Assembly: GCA_017991615.1 (NCBI GenBank)
Contig: JAGOQF010000006.1
Location: 1 to 39,545 of the forward strand
From: Candidatus Shapirobacteria bacterium
GTDB lineage: Bacteria; Patescibacteriota; Microgenomatia; UBA12405
Length of the DNA: 39,545 bases
Direction of reading: 5' to 3'
Shown: positions 19,524 through 27,960 of the stretch, piece by piece
Layout: every line of letters begins with the position of its first letter
How positions within the stretch are numbered: the first letter of the stretch is position 1
Made by a program: the position numbers and the translations under genes
The notes under the pieces: model-generated
The model's input: only the letters and a program-made list of their open reading frames with translations
Database searches by the model: none
What the model was told of the DNA's origin: nothing

Positions 19524-20559
19524 TTATACCAGAAAGGATTTGAACTTCGGTTTCGGTTTCAATTCCGGTATTTATATAAACTTTTTCTAAGATTTGGTCT
19601 TTTTTAACCCAAACATAAGTTTTGTCATCTTCATAATTGATAGCATCAAGCGGTAGGACTAGAGTATCGGTTTGTTGATCAAGAATAATGGTGGCATCAC
19701 CATCCATACCTAAGCGGTAACGCATGTCTTGATTGTCAACCGGTAATTTAAAATCGATTTTATAAACAGTGGAAGTTTGACCGGGAACGGGAGTAAAAGC
19801 AATGTTGGTGATTTCAGAGTCAAAGGTTTCTTCAGAATAAGCGTCAATTTTGAGGCTAGCAGATTGACCGATTTTGACTTGAGTAACATCATCTTCATCA
19901 ATTTCAGATTTGAAGTAAACTGAAGTAGGATCGATGATAGTGAAGACAGCGGAGGCAGGAGTAATGTTGACTCCAGGATTAGTTGGTTCTACAGTTGTAA
20001 CCACCCCATTAATCGGACTCCAGATGGTGGCATATTTAATAGCTAGGTCGTTTAGTTCGTAGTTAATGACAGAATTATCAAGGGAATATTGAGATCGATT
20101 GAGAATTCGTTTCATTTCGTCGGTTAGGGTGAGATTATCTTTTTCAGTTTTATATTTATCTTGGATATCATTAAATTGAGACAGTTGGGTTTTGTAGTTA
20201 TTGAGGGATATTTCAAGTTGTTTTCGGAGTTCTTGACGATCAAGGGAAGCTAGAGACTGCCATTTTTTAACTCTATCCCCGACTTTGACACCGATCCAAA
20301 CTAATCGACCAGAAGTTTGAAAACGGACTTCAGCTTTGTCTTTGGCATCGATTGAGCCGGATAAGGTAATTTGGTGGGAAATATCTTTTGTTTCAGGTTT
20401 GATAATGGTATCTTTTTTGGGGTTAAAAACTTTGGGGTTTTGGTACTTTTTGGCTTGAACTTGACGAAAAGTTATCAAGATTATTAAGAAGATAATCAGA
20501 ATAAAAGTAATTTTTTTCCGATTTTTTTTGAGGAATTTCATGCACAGCGATTGTATCAT
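19489..20559 (-). CDS. MacA/HlyD-type membrane fusion (adaptor) protein
   Basis: 356 residues. An N-terminal membrane segment (about 17-34) is followed by the barrel-sandwich domain (SGSIDAKDKAEVRFQTSGRL, then WSPINGVVTTVEPTNPGVNI), split by a helical hairpin at about 125-170, and by beta-barrel domains. In Gram-positive-type systems such proteins (YknX) work with a MacB-like ATPase and permease, which follow here. ATG 20559 overlaps the stop of the preceding gene (TAATG), suggesting coupled translation; ATG 20541 (MKFLKKN) is an alternative start. Confidence 0.9.
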   Translation of the reverse strand: MIQSLCMKFLKKNRKKITFILIIFLIILITFRQVQAKKYQNPKVFNPKKDTIIKPETKDISHQITLSGSIDAKDKAEVRFQTSGRLVWIGVKVGDRVKKWQSLASLDRQELRKQLEISLNNYKTQLSQFNDIQDKYKTEKDNLTLTDEMKRILNRSQYSLDNSVINYELNDLAIKYATIWSPINGVVTTVEPTNPGVNITPASAVFTIIDPTSVYFKSEIDEDDVTQVKIGQSASLKIDAYSEETFDSEITNIAFTPVPGQTSTVYKIDFKLPVDNQDMRYRLGMDGDATIILDQQTDTLVLPLDAINYEDDKTYVWVKKDQILEKVYINTGIETETEVQILSGISVNDSIVIKKI

Positions 20560-20858
20560 TAAGTTTTGAGTTTGTCAGTTTTAAGTTGGCGTAGTTTCCA
20601 CATAAACAGTTTATAGGGAGTTTTGATAGTGCCAGGACTTTGATCTTTGACAAAATAACGGGCTTGTTCAAGGATGTCGCGGCGGGTATTTTTGGCCAGA
20701 CGGATGTAAAGGGAGCGGTTTTTCCAGTCCCCTAACTCTTTGGCTAGTTCTAGTCCATAAGCCTGATATTCCATTTTGACATATTTTTGGCGTTGTTTAA
20801 GGGTATCTTTGAATTTTTCTAAATGCTTAGCAATTGCTGTGGGTTTGTCTGGTCTCAT
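20559..20858 (-). CDS. Small basic protein of unknown function
   Basis: 99 residues, rich in Lys, Arg, Gln and Leu, predicted mostly helical, with no membrane segment, signal peptide or cysteine. It begins MRPDKPTAIAKHLEKFKDTL. It overlaps the PAP2-type gene (4 bp) and the adaptor gene (1 bp), so it is probably a real, co-translated gene. I do not recognise the family. Confidence 0.7.
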   Translation of the reverse strand: MRPDKPTAIAKHLEKFKDTLKQRQKYVKMEYQAYGLELAKELGDWKNRSLYIRLAKNTRRDILEQARYFVKDQSPGTIKTPYKLFMWKLRQLKTDKLKT

Positions 20859-22387
20859 TGGGGAGATTGGAGATATAAAATATAAGCTTGACCGTCGGTA
20901 AGAAAGTTATTACCATTTTTTTTGGTGCCGTAGGTTAGACCAGTAAGATTAATTTTTTCAAATGATTTAACAAAACCATTGTCGGTCAGTTGAATTTTAA
21001 CGTTTTCTCTTTCATTATCGACTAAGAGTTCGGTTTGATGGAAGGGTAAAATAAGTTTAAACTTCTTTTTTATATTTTCATCAAAATGAGCGGTGCCTAC
21101 CCAGATGGGTTGATGGTCGGGAGTGGTGAAATTAGTTTTCCAAAAATGAATATGGTGACGTGAGCTAATAGAGTTGGGAGTTTCGGGTTTGCCATAACCA
21201 ATAAGATTTGGCTTAGTATCCCAAAAAACTGGTAGTCCGGGAGCATTGGGATAAGGATGGTTGAGAATAACTGAAGCGATAAGTTTTTGGTAAACTTTGA
21301 TACTAGGACGGTCCAAAAGATACCAACCGGAGGCAGTAAAGGCTTGATTTAGAATAATTTCGTTGCCAACAATGATAATATTTATGGGTTCGGCGGGGGT
21401 GGAATTGATGGATTCGCTAATTTTGGGCAGTTGTTGAAAAAGTTCTGATTTGATTTTGTCGGGAGTAATAATAGTAGTTGGGGGCGGTTGGTTGGGAGGT
21501 GATTTAGCTAGAGGATGGGTATAATAATAGGAAAAGATAAAAGCTATCCAAACAATGATCAGAAAAGTAGCGGTTGTTTTGGCGACGATGGGATGGAATT
21601 GAACAAGGTTTGGTTTTGATGAAGTAAATTTCTTTTTGATTTTTAAAGATGTTGCCATGATAACCAACCAAGCGCCACCGGCAGCCAAACTGGCCAAAAC
21701 ATCTGAAGGCCAGTGGGCTCCAAGATAAATACGAGAGATACTGACTAAAGCAATTAAAAATAGACCAACAAGAGAAGTAATTATTTTTAAAAATCGGCGT
21801 CTTTCGGATTGGATGACGAAATAGACCAAAAGACCATAAAAAGCTAAGGCAACAAAGGTATGGCCGCTGGGGAAACTGTGACTGGATTCGATTACTAAGG
21901 AGTCAGTTAGGGGTGGACGAGGTCGGCTAATAAGATGTTTGATAATCCAAACTAAAATTTCGCCGCCAAGGACGGAAATCAATAAGGTTTTAATGAGGTG
22001 ATACTTTTGAAAGATAAATAAAATGAGGGAAACGATTAGGGTGCCAATAATAATTATTTCTCCTTTAGCTAGATAGGTAATAAAAAGCATTTGTCGGTTG
22101 AGTTTGGGGTGGCGAAAAGCACTAAAGAGGTTTAAAACTCGAAGATCAAACTGAATAATGTTTTCGTGACCGATATAGTCTCTGAGGATGCCAAAAAAAA
22201 TGTATATAAAAAAAAGGGTGGTTAAAAAACCGAGGGTGAAATGAAGACCATATTTTTCGGTGGGGGTTAAACGTTTTTTGAGAAAACGGAAAAATTTAGG
22301 ATATTTTTGAACAATCTTGCTAATTTCAGGGTCGTTTTTAATGCCACGACCGATGGATTTAGTGACCGATTTTATGATTTTAACCAT
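20855..22387 (-). CDS. PAP2-family phosphatase fused to an LssY-type C-terminal domain
   Basis: 510 residues. Residues about 45-250 form a membrane PAP2 domain with all three motifs: K150...R157-P158, P173-SGH176, and S218-R219...H225...D229. Such enzymes remove phosphate from lipids such as undecaprenyl pyrophosphate or phosphatidic acid. After another hydrophobic segment (about 270-290), residues about 330-505 resemble the LssY C-terminal domain (VGNEIILNQAFTASGWYLLDRPS, then SSRHHIHFWK). The combination suggests an envelope lipid enzyme; the role of LssY_C is not established. It starts 16 bp after the tRNA-Ala 3' end. Confidence 0.88.
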   Translation of the reverse strand: MVKIIKSVTKSIGRGIKNDPEISKIVQKYPKFFRFLKKRLTPTEKYGLHFTLGFLTTLFFIYIFFGILRDYIGHENIIQFDLRVLNLFSAFRHPKLNRQMLFITYLAKGEIIIIGTLIVSLILFIFQKYHLIKTLLISVLGGEILVWIIKHLISRPRPPLTDSLVIESSHSFPSGHTFVALAFYGLLVYFVIQSERRRFLKIITSLVGLFLIALVSISRIYLGAHWPSDVLASLAAGGAWLVIMATSLKIKKKFTSSKPNLVQFHPIVAKTTATFLIIVWIAFIFSYYYTHPLAKSPPNQPPPTTIITPDKIKSELFQQLPKISESINSTPAEPINIIIVGNEIILNQAFTASGWYLLDRPSIKVYQKLIASVILNHPYPNAPGLPVFWDTKPNLIGYGKPETPNSISSRHHIHFWKTNFTTPDHQPIWVGTAHFDENIKKKFKLILPFHQTELLVDNERENVKIQLTDNGFVKSFEKINLTGLTYGTKKNGNNFLTDGQAYILYLQSPQ

Positions 22388-22402
22388 GATGTTTTTGGTG
22401 AG

Positions 22403-22474
22403 TGGACCTTGGCGGACTCGAACCGCCCTCTCGGCAATGCGAATGCCGTGCTCTACCAGATAAGCTAAAGGCCC
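22403..22474 (-). tRNA. tRNA-Ala (anticodon CGC)
   Basis: Read on the minus strand, 72 nt fold as a standard class I tRNA. Acceptor GGGCCTT/AAGGTCC carries the G3-U70 wobble pair that identifies alanine tRNAs. Anticodon stem CGGCA/TGCCG with loop TTCGCAT gives CGC, reading the alanine codon GCG. The T-arm is GGCGG-TTCGAGT-CCGCC. No 3' CCA is encoded. Its first ten bases overlap the end of pth. Confidence 0.95.
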
Positions 22475-23007
22475 TGGTTAATAAAATTATCAATTTGATT
22501 GATAATGGGTTGAATCAAGGACTTTATTATATCTGATTGTGGGGGTAAAAGAGGCTGAAGAACATAATCTTCGGTGGAAATGTTTAAATTTTCTGGTTTA
22601 CCAATACCGATACGAAGACGCCAGAAAGCTTGAGTCTGAAGATGATCAATAATAGATTTAATACCGTTATGTCCGGCCGAGCTTCGGTTAAATTGGAATC
22701 GCCACTCCCCTACCGGTAGGTCCAAATCGTCGTGGATGACCAAAATATTTTCCGGTTTTATTTTATAAAAATCAATTAATTTTTTGGCAGTTTGGCCGGA
22801 ATTGTTCATATAACCGGTGGAAATGGCAAAAATATTTTTTTGACTCCCCTGCCCTATTTGGCAGATTTCGGCTAAGAGAGATTTTTTGGTAACGAGTTTA
22901 AGTTGGTGTTGGGATTGAAGATATTGTCGGATAAATACTTGACCTAAGTTGTGGCGAGTGGTTTGGTATTTTTTGTCAGGATTGCCTAGACCAAAAATTA
23001 ACTTCAT
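22465..23007 (-). CDS. pth: Peptidyl-tRNA hydrolase
   Basis: 180 residues from ATG 23007 (MKLIFGLGNP), the universal Pth start; an upstream in-frame ATG at 23022 would add five unusual residues. The enzyme frees tRNA from dropped peptidyl-tRNAs. Catalytic His19 (TTRHNLG), Asn9 (GLGNP), the HDDLDLPVGE loop and GHNGIKSI are all present. Odd feature: the last codons and the TAG stop lie inside the tRNA-Ala gene, so the stop is formed by tRNA positions 8-10. Processing of the tRNA from a joint transcript would cut off the pth stop codon. Confidence 0.96.
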   Translation of the reverse strand: MKLIFGLGNPDKKYQTTRHNLGQVFIRQYLQSQHQLKLVTKKSLLAEICQIGQGSQKNIFAISTGYMNNSGQTAKKLIDFYKIKPENILVIHDDLDLPVGEWRFQFNRSSAGHNGIKSIIDHLQTQAFWRLRIGIGKPENLNISTEDYVLQPLLPPQSDIIKSLIQPIINQIDNFINQGL

Positions 23008-23039
23008 GAGATAGTTTAGCATTTGCTTGTTTGATAGTT

Positions 23040-23063
23040 AAATATATATTTTGATATATATTT
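23040..23063. repeat. AT-only hairpin between ligA and pth
   Basis: AAATATATAT and ATATATATTT form a perfect 10-bp inverted repeat around a TTTG loop. It lies 50 bp downstream of the ligA stop and 33 bp upstream of the pth start (both on the minus strand). It may act as a weak terminator or an easily melted promoter region; no U-tract follows. Confidence 0.4.
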
Positions 23064-23114
23064 ATAGCCTAAGAATAGGAAATATTAGGTTTTATATGTT
23101 TATTAGCAGTCAAA

Positions 23115-25058
23115 CTACTTGTCTGCTAATTTGTAGAAGTCGGATTCGGAAATAATTTTAGTGCCGAATTTTTTGGCAGAAGTAAATTTGTCGGAGTTGG
23201 AATTGGTTTCGTTGGTAATAAGGTAATCAGTGCGAGAAGTGACTGAAGTGGCGACTTTGCCGCCAAGAGAGGTAATTTTTTGTTCAAGTTGTCGACGAGG
23301 AACTGATAAGGCGCCAGTAATAGCAAAGCTGAGATTGTAAATTGTAGATTGTGAGTCATGGGTTGTGAATTTGAGATCTATTTGAGAGAGAATGGATTCT
23401 ATCCAAAGGCGGCGGCTATTTAAGCCGGCAATGATTTTTTGAGCTAAGGTTTTTTGAAAACCTTTGATGTGAATAAGTTGGTCGACAGTTAGGTTAAACA
23501 ATTTACCAGGGGTGTCGAAACCGGCGGAAATGAGTTGCCCAATACGGGCGGCGGAAAAATTAGGAATAGAGGCGGCATCGAAGACTTCTAGAAGGGTGAG
23601 ATTTTTTTTGAGTTTAATCTGATGGAGAATATTTTGGGCGGATTTGTCGCCTAGGTTTTCTAAGTCTTTGATATCGTCAAAGGTGAGTCGGTAGAAATCA
23701 CCGGGTAATTTAAGTTTGCCGGAGTCATAAAGTTTTTTAATGGTTTTGTCTGAAAGACCAAGAATTTGAAGTTTGTCGCAAAAGAGACGAAGTGATCCAA
23801 GAATTTGTGGAAGGCAATGATTGGAATTTGGGCAATGAAGAGATTTATCTTCTTTGATAAGCGGGGTGTGACAGGCGGGGCAGTTTTTGGGAATAGAGGT
23901 AGTTTTGGAATTGACTTTGGTAATAACTTTTTCGATGTGAGGAATAACATCGCCGCGGCGAGAAATTTCAATAATATCGCCGGTATTTAGTTTCTTTTTA
24001 AGAACCAAGCTGTAGTTTCCCAAGGAAGCGAAGTTGATAACAGCGCCGGAAACGGTGACGGGATCGATTTCGGCTACGGGAGTGACAGAACCAAGAGGGC
24101 CAACCTGCCAAGTGATATTTTTGATAATACTTTGGTTAGAATCGGCAGGAAATTTGTAGGCTACCTGATATTTGGGGCGGCCATTTTTTTGACCAAGACG
24201 ATTGGCAATATTAAGGTCGTTGATTTTGACGACCAGACCATCGATTTCGAAAGGATATTTGTCTCGATTTTGATGGAGAAAATCTTGGTAAATTTTTTCG
24301 ACGGCTTCAAAAGTGTGGCATAAATGAGATTCAACAGGAATAAAACCTAAGGTTTTTAATAGATCTATTTTTTCGGATTCGGTGGTGAAACTTCCGGAAA
24401 TATCGGTGGCATAGAGACTGCAAAGGTGAGAATAAAGGCCGTCGAGACGTTGAGAGATGCCGGAGGCGGCATTGCGGGGATTGGAATAAAAATTTTCTGA
24501 TTCTTTATTTTCTTTTGAAAGATGGTTTAGCTTGGCAAAATCTTTTTTAGTAACTAAAATTTCGCAACGGATGGAGCCGGAAAAATTTTGTGGCAGATGG
24601 GAAATAAAATTTTTCATATTAACTACATTTTGAGTAATAATGTCCCCGACTAATCCGTTGCCGCGGGTGATAGCATCAACCAGTTTGCCTTGTTGATATT
24701 CAATTTCTAAGGAAATACCGTCGCATTTAACTTGAACCAAGAAGGCCGTTTTTTCGGGAATTTTTTTGAGCTGAAAGTAATGGACTAAATCACGATAATT
24801 ACTGACTTTGTTTTGGGAACCGAGAGGTAAAAAATGGGTTTTTTTATCAAAACCAGTATTGAAATTGTCGGTGCCGACTTTAGAAAAGATTCGATGATAG
24901 GGGTTTTGACGACGGAGACTATCTTCGAGGACATCATAAGTATGGTCGTCCATAATCGGTTTGCCGCCGGTGTAGTAAGCCTTTTTAGCTTCAATCAGAA
25001 GTTCGCCTAAGTTTTGGGGAGAGATATTTTTTAATTCTGGAGAATTAAGAGTGATCAT
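23115..25058 (-). CDS. ligA: NAD-dependent DNA ligase
   Basis: 647 residues, near the usual 650-680. It seals nicks with NAD as AMP donor. The AMP-accepting Lys111 is in VQVKCDG. The OB domain, a four-Cys zinc finger (CPAC...HCPNSNHC), helix-hairpin-helix repeats (about 430-560) and a C-terminal BRCT domain (about 575-645) follow in the family order. Small departures: RGNG in place of RGDG after the active site, and one extra residue between the last two zinc cysteines. It starts MITLNSPEL and lies 29 bp downstream of the fic gene. Confidence 0.96.
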   Translation of the reverse strand: MITLNSPELKNISPQNLGELLIEAKKAYYTGGKPIMDDHTYDVLEDSLRRQNPYHRIFSKVGTDNFNTGFDKKTHFLPLGSQNKVSNYRDLVHYFQLKKIPEKTAFLVQVKCDGISLEIEYQQGKLVDAITRGNGLVGDIITQNVVNMKNFISHLPQNFSGSIRCEILVTKKDFAKLNHLSKENKESENFYSNPRNAASGISQRLDGLYSHLCSLYATDISGSFTTESEKIDLLKTLGFIPVESHLCHTFEAVEKIYQDFLHQNRDKYPFEIDGLVVKINDLNIANRLGQKNGRPKYQVAYKFPADSNQSIIKNITWQVGPLGSVTPVAEIDPVTVSGAVINFASLGNYSLVLKKKLNTGDIIEISRRGDVIPHIEKVITKVNSKTTSIPKNCPACHTPLIKEDKSLHCPNSNHCLPQILGSLRLFCDKLQILGLSDKTIKKLYDSGKLKLPGDFYRLTFDDIKDLENLGDKSAQNILHQIKLKKNLTLLEVFDAASIPNFSAARIGQLISAGFDTPGKLFNLTVDQLIHIKGFQKTLAQKIIAGLNSRRLWIESILSQIDLKFTTHDSQSTIYNLSFAITGALSVPRRQLEQKITSLGGKVATSVTSRTDYLITNETNSNSDKFTSAKKFGTKIISESDFYKLADK

Positions 25059-25087
25059 GAGTTTATTATAACTGGCTTGGAGATTCT

Positions 25088-26215
25088 TTAGACGTTGGTG
25101 AGGCAGTAGTAGGCGCCTTTGGTAGAACCACGTTTTTCGATGGCGCCGGAGTCAATTAGTTTTTTGAGGTCCCGCCAAATGGTATCGTCGGAGACCATGG
25201 GTAGAAGTTGTTGGGCATCGGGCATACGCAAACCGCCAAATTGTTGCATATATTCGACCAATTTAATTTGACGTTCACTTAGGTGGACTTGTTTGCCACC
25301 GAGTTTTTGTTTGAGCTTGATATCGCGGGAGAGAGATTGAACTTTATCTTTGACGCGAGAGAGTTCAATTGACAGGGCTTGAGTGTAATATTCAATCCAT
25401 TTGGTTAGATCACGTTTAAAGATATCGGAGGAAAGTAAATGGGTATTTTGGATAGTATTGTAATAATCTTCAGCATTACGGTCAAAATATTCTTCCATAG
25501 AGAAGAGTCGGCGGATATCATAGCCTTGTGTATAAAGAGGTAGCATAGCGAAGGCTCGAGAAACACGACCATTACCTTCTATAAAGGGATGAATGGCGAC
25601 TAAAATATATTGACTGATAGCAGATTTGATGGTGGCGTGGATTTCTTGAGAGGTAGGGTCGTTGAGCCAGTCGATAAAATCAGCCATAAGATATGGAACT
25701 TCAATGGCTGGTGGTGGACGATGGGCAATTTCACCGGTGTGAGTATTTTTAAGAACTACTTGTTGGTGACGGTATTTGCCGACTTCTGATTCGGGGATAA
25801 TTTTAGCGGTGGTTAACTGATGAATTCGTTTGATGATGGTTTCACTATAAAAAAAAGGACGGTTTTTGTCGTTAGTGTCAACATTTTTTTCTTCGGGCAG
25901 GGGCATATTGGCGTCATAAAGTGACCAGAGTTCTTCCAGGTAGGACATAACATTGCGATAATTGATGACTTCTTGAACGTCACGATCGGCAGCGGTAATT
26001 TGATGACCTTCGACTAGTCGGGCGACTTCTTGAAGAGTAAGATCATTACCTTCAATTCTGGTTCCATAGTGAACAGTTCGGACAATGGCTTCTTGCTGAA
26101 ATTGTTTCTCGTAGGCTGGGATCATGGGCGCTTCGTCGATAATAGCTTTAGCGGCTTCGATTTGGCCGATATTTTTTAGGATTTGATTATTGATTGAGAA
26201 GACAGGAGAAAACAT
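25088..26215 (-). CDS. Fic-domain protein with C-terminal winged helix
   Basis: 375 residues. The Fic motif is complete: HPFIEGNGR at 209-217, with catalytic His209 and the phosphate-binding GNGR. Such enzymes usually transfer AMP from ATP onto Ser, Thr or Tyr of a target. Near the N-terminus GTRIEGN (51-57) resembles the self-inhibiting helix motif, with Glu55 placed to block ATP binding, although the Ser/Thr four residues before it is Gly51. Residues about 310-375 look like a DNA-binding winged helix. This class is widespread in bacteria and often regulates itself. It is divergent from the phosphoribosyltransferase-like gene. Confidence 0.93.
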   Translation of the reverse strand: MFSPVFSINNQILKNIGQIEAAKAIIDEAPMIPAYEKQFQQEAIVRTVHYGTRIEGNDLTLQEVARLVEGHQITAADRDVQEVINYRNVMSYLEELWSLYDANMPLPEEKNVDTNDKNRPFFYSETIIKRIHQLTTAKIIPESEVGKYRHQQVVLKNTHTGEIAHRPPPAIEVPYLMADFIDWLNDPTSQEIHATIKSAISQYILVAIHPFIEGNGRVSRAFAMLPLYTQGYDIRRLFSMEEYFDRNAEDYYNTIQNTHLLSSDIFKRDLTKWIEYYTQALSIELSRVKDKVQSLSRDIKLKQKLGGKQVHLSERQIKLVEYMQQFGGLRMPDAQQLLPMVSDDTIWRDLKKLIDSGAIEKRGSTKGAYYCLTNV

Positions 26216-26309
26216 TGTAAGCTGATTATAGCATTTTTGGGGTAATAGTTAAGGGGAAAATGCGGAAATTGGATGGTTGATTTGACTTTAGGTAGTTTGA
26301 TTGTTAGTA

Positions 26310-27266
26310 ATGTTTATGGAAACATCATTATCTCCCGAAATAACAGTTAATAGAGGAGTGTTTAGAGCTGATGCTCGTAATTATAGTTTTTTAAGTCGAC
26401 ATTTAACGGCAGAGCCAGATAAATGGAGGGATATGACTGATGTGGCCTCTGAGTATATTAGTCGTACTAGGAAAATTATTGAAGTTTTAGACGGAACAGA
26501 GAGTAAAAGAGATATAGTGGATAGAGATGAAGAAGCAGTACCGTTAGGAGTTCCAGATGTGGTTATTTATTTAGATAAATCGGCTAGACCAGTGTCATGG
26601 TTGGTGGATAAATTTTGGTCAGAAATGGCGGACAAAAATGCGGTTAAGCCGGCGACTAAATTTTTAAATATAGATCGAAATGATGAGATTTGGGAGAATT
26701 TAGAGACGACGGGGGCAAAGGAACCAACTGATAAAATTTATAACTTTAACAGATTACCAAGAGAAAAAGTGTTGGCAGTAAGGGCAATTTTCCATAAAGG
26801 GGAATTGTCACCGAATAATTGGAGGAATGAAGTGATAAGAAAGAACAATGATTTAGATAAAAAAAATATTTTGATAATTGATGAGGTTCAATCTAGTGGT
26901 AGAACATTAAAAATTGCTCAAAATTTATTGAAACTGGCTTTTCCAACTTCAAATATTAGTGGAGTTTATTTTTGGGATTCGAGATTTAAGATGATCAGGA
27001 GTAATAATCGGAACTTATGGCAGATGACGAGTTTGCCGATATGGTATGACACTAAAATGGTCGAAGGCAGGGGGGTGGGAGATAAAAATGAGTCCTATTA
27101 CAAGGAAACTCCTCATAGTTTAAAGTTTAGATTGGGTTCGTTTGTATTGAGTGCACCTCATTTGAAAAAGGGGTATGAACGGCAAAAAGTAAGTTTTGAT
27201 AGTTTGGCAGTGGCTTTAAGGAAGGATATTGATCAATTGTATCGAGATTACACTAGAGCAAAATAA
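26310..27266 (+). CDS. Phosphoribosyltransferase-like protein
   Basis: 318 residues from ATG 26310; ATG 26316 is also possible, and the frame is open to a TTG at 26301. A PRPP-binding loop is visible at 187-200 as ILIIDEVQSSGRTL, matching the pattern of hydrophobics, two acidic residues and a G-[RT] turn of type I phosphoribosyltransferases, followed by a long helix (KIAQNLLKLAF). Upstream, DVVIYLDKSARPVSWLVDKFW looks like a conserved core strand and helix. About 80 residues at the N-terminus and 100 at the C-terminus are unassigned. The base acceptor is unknown, and a regulatory or signalling role is as likely as salvage. Confidence 0.6.
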   Translation: MFMETSLSPEITVNRGVFRADARNYSFLSRHLTAEPDKWRDMTDVASEYISRTRKIIEVLDGTESKRDIVDRDEEAVPLGVPDVVIYLDKSARPVSWLVDKFWSEMADKNAVKPATKFLNIDRNDEIWENLETTGAKEPTDKIYNFNRLPREKVLAVRAIFHKGELSPNNWRNEVIRKNNDLDKKNILIIDEVQSSGRTLKIAQNLLKLAFPTSNISGVYFWDSRFKMIRSNNRNLWQMTSLPIWYDTKMVEGRGVGDKNESYYKETPHSLKFRLGSFVLSAPHLKKGYERQKVSFDSLAVALRKDIDQLYRDYTRAK

Positions 27267-27273
27267 TTATTTT
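27260..27273. repeat. Palindrome covering both stop codons of a convergent pair
   Basis: AAAATAATTATTTT is a perfect 14-bp palindrome. The TAA of the + gene lies within it and the minus-strand stop (27272-27274) reaches its edge. It may be chance in AT-rich DNA. Confidence 0.3.
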
Positions 27274-27919
27274 AAGTTAAGAAAAAATAATCAAGGGCAG
27301 ATTTGGGGTCGACATTGTTGTCAATCATGTTGATAGAAGTGATTAGTTTTTGAATTAGGCGGGAATTGTCGGGAGAAGGATTTTTAACAAGAGCATGTTG
27401 ATAAAGTTTTAATTGTTGTTGCAGATAAGGCAGAACATTGTTTTTGTCTTTAGATAAAGAATCGCTTAGGGTTAAATCTTTTTTGATTTGGTGGCTGATG
27501 ATTAAGGGGGTGAGGTTGGAAACTGTTTGATTTAGATTTTTGAGTTTGATTGAATGGCAGCGAGAAATAATAGTGGGAAGGAGTTTAGAGGGTTTGGCGG
27601 TGGTAATAATTATAAAGTTGTTGAGACCAGGATCTTCGATGGTTTTGAGAAGAGCGTTTTGAGATTCAATATTAAAATTATCGGCCTGATAGATAATAAT
27701 AATTTTATTGGGATGATTGAAAGGTTTTTGGGCTAGAAAATTTTTAATTTGACGGGTGAGATCAATAGTCCAACCGGTGTCTTGATTGACAATAAAAATG
27801 TCGGGATTGTTGGGGTTAATAATATTTTTTAGTTGTTGACAGAAGTGATTGATATGGTTGTTTATTTGATTGGGGTCGGAGGAAATAAGTAAGGTAGAGG
27901 GAAAAACGATGGTTTTCAT
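27272..27919 (-). CDS. holB: DNA polymerase III delta-prime-like clamp-loader subunit
   Basis: 215 residues, shorter than E. coli HolB (334). The region IIIIYQADNFNIESQNALLKTIEDPGLNNFIIITT...LLPTIISRCHSIKL is the conserved core of delta-prime and DnaX proteins, with the SRC motif intact. There is no Walker A, as in delta-prime, which provides the SRC arginine finger to the clamp-loader ATPase. The third, collar-forming domain appears shortened. It ends 6 bp from the convergent phosphoribosyltransferase-like gene and diverges from pilB. Confidence 0.85.
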   Translation of the reverse strand: MKTIVFPSTLLISSDPNQINNHINHFCQQLKNIINPNNPDIFIVNQDTGWTIDLTRQIKNFLAQKPFNHPNKIIIIYQADNFNIESQNALLKTIEDPGLNNFIIITTAKPSKLLPTIISRCHSIKLKNLNQTVSNLTPLIISHQIKKDLTLSDSLSKDKNNVLPYLQQQLKLYQHALVKNPSPDNSRLIQKLITSINMIDNNVDPKSALDYFFLT

Positions 27920-27923
27920 TGAT

Positions 27924-27950
27924 TTGATTTTAAAAAAACTATATTATAAA
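27924..27950 (+). promoter_or_regulatory. Weak candidate promoter of the pilus locus
   Basis: TTGATT (27924-27929) precedes TATAAA (27945-27950), 11 bp before the pilB ATG. The 15-bp spacing is shorter than ideal. It implies a short or absent leader. Confidence 0.35.
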
Positions 27951-27960
27951 TGTAAGTATC

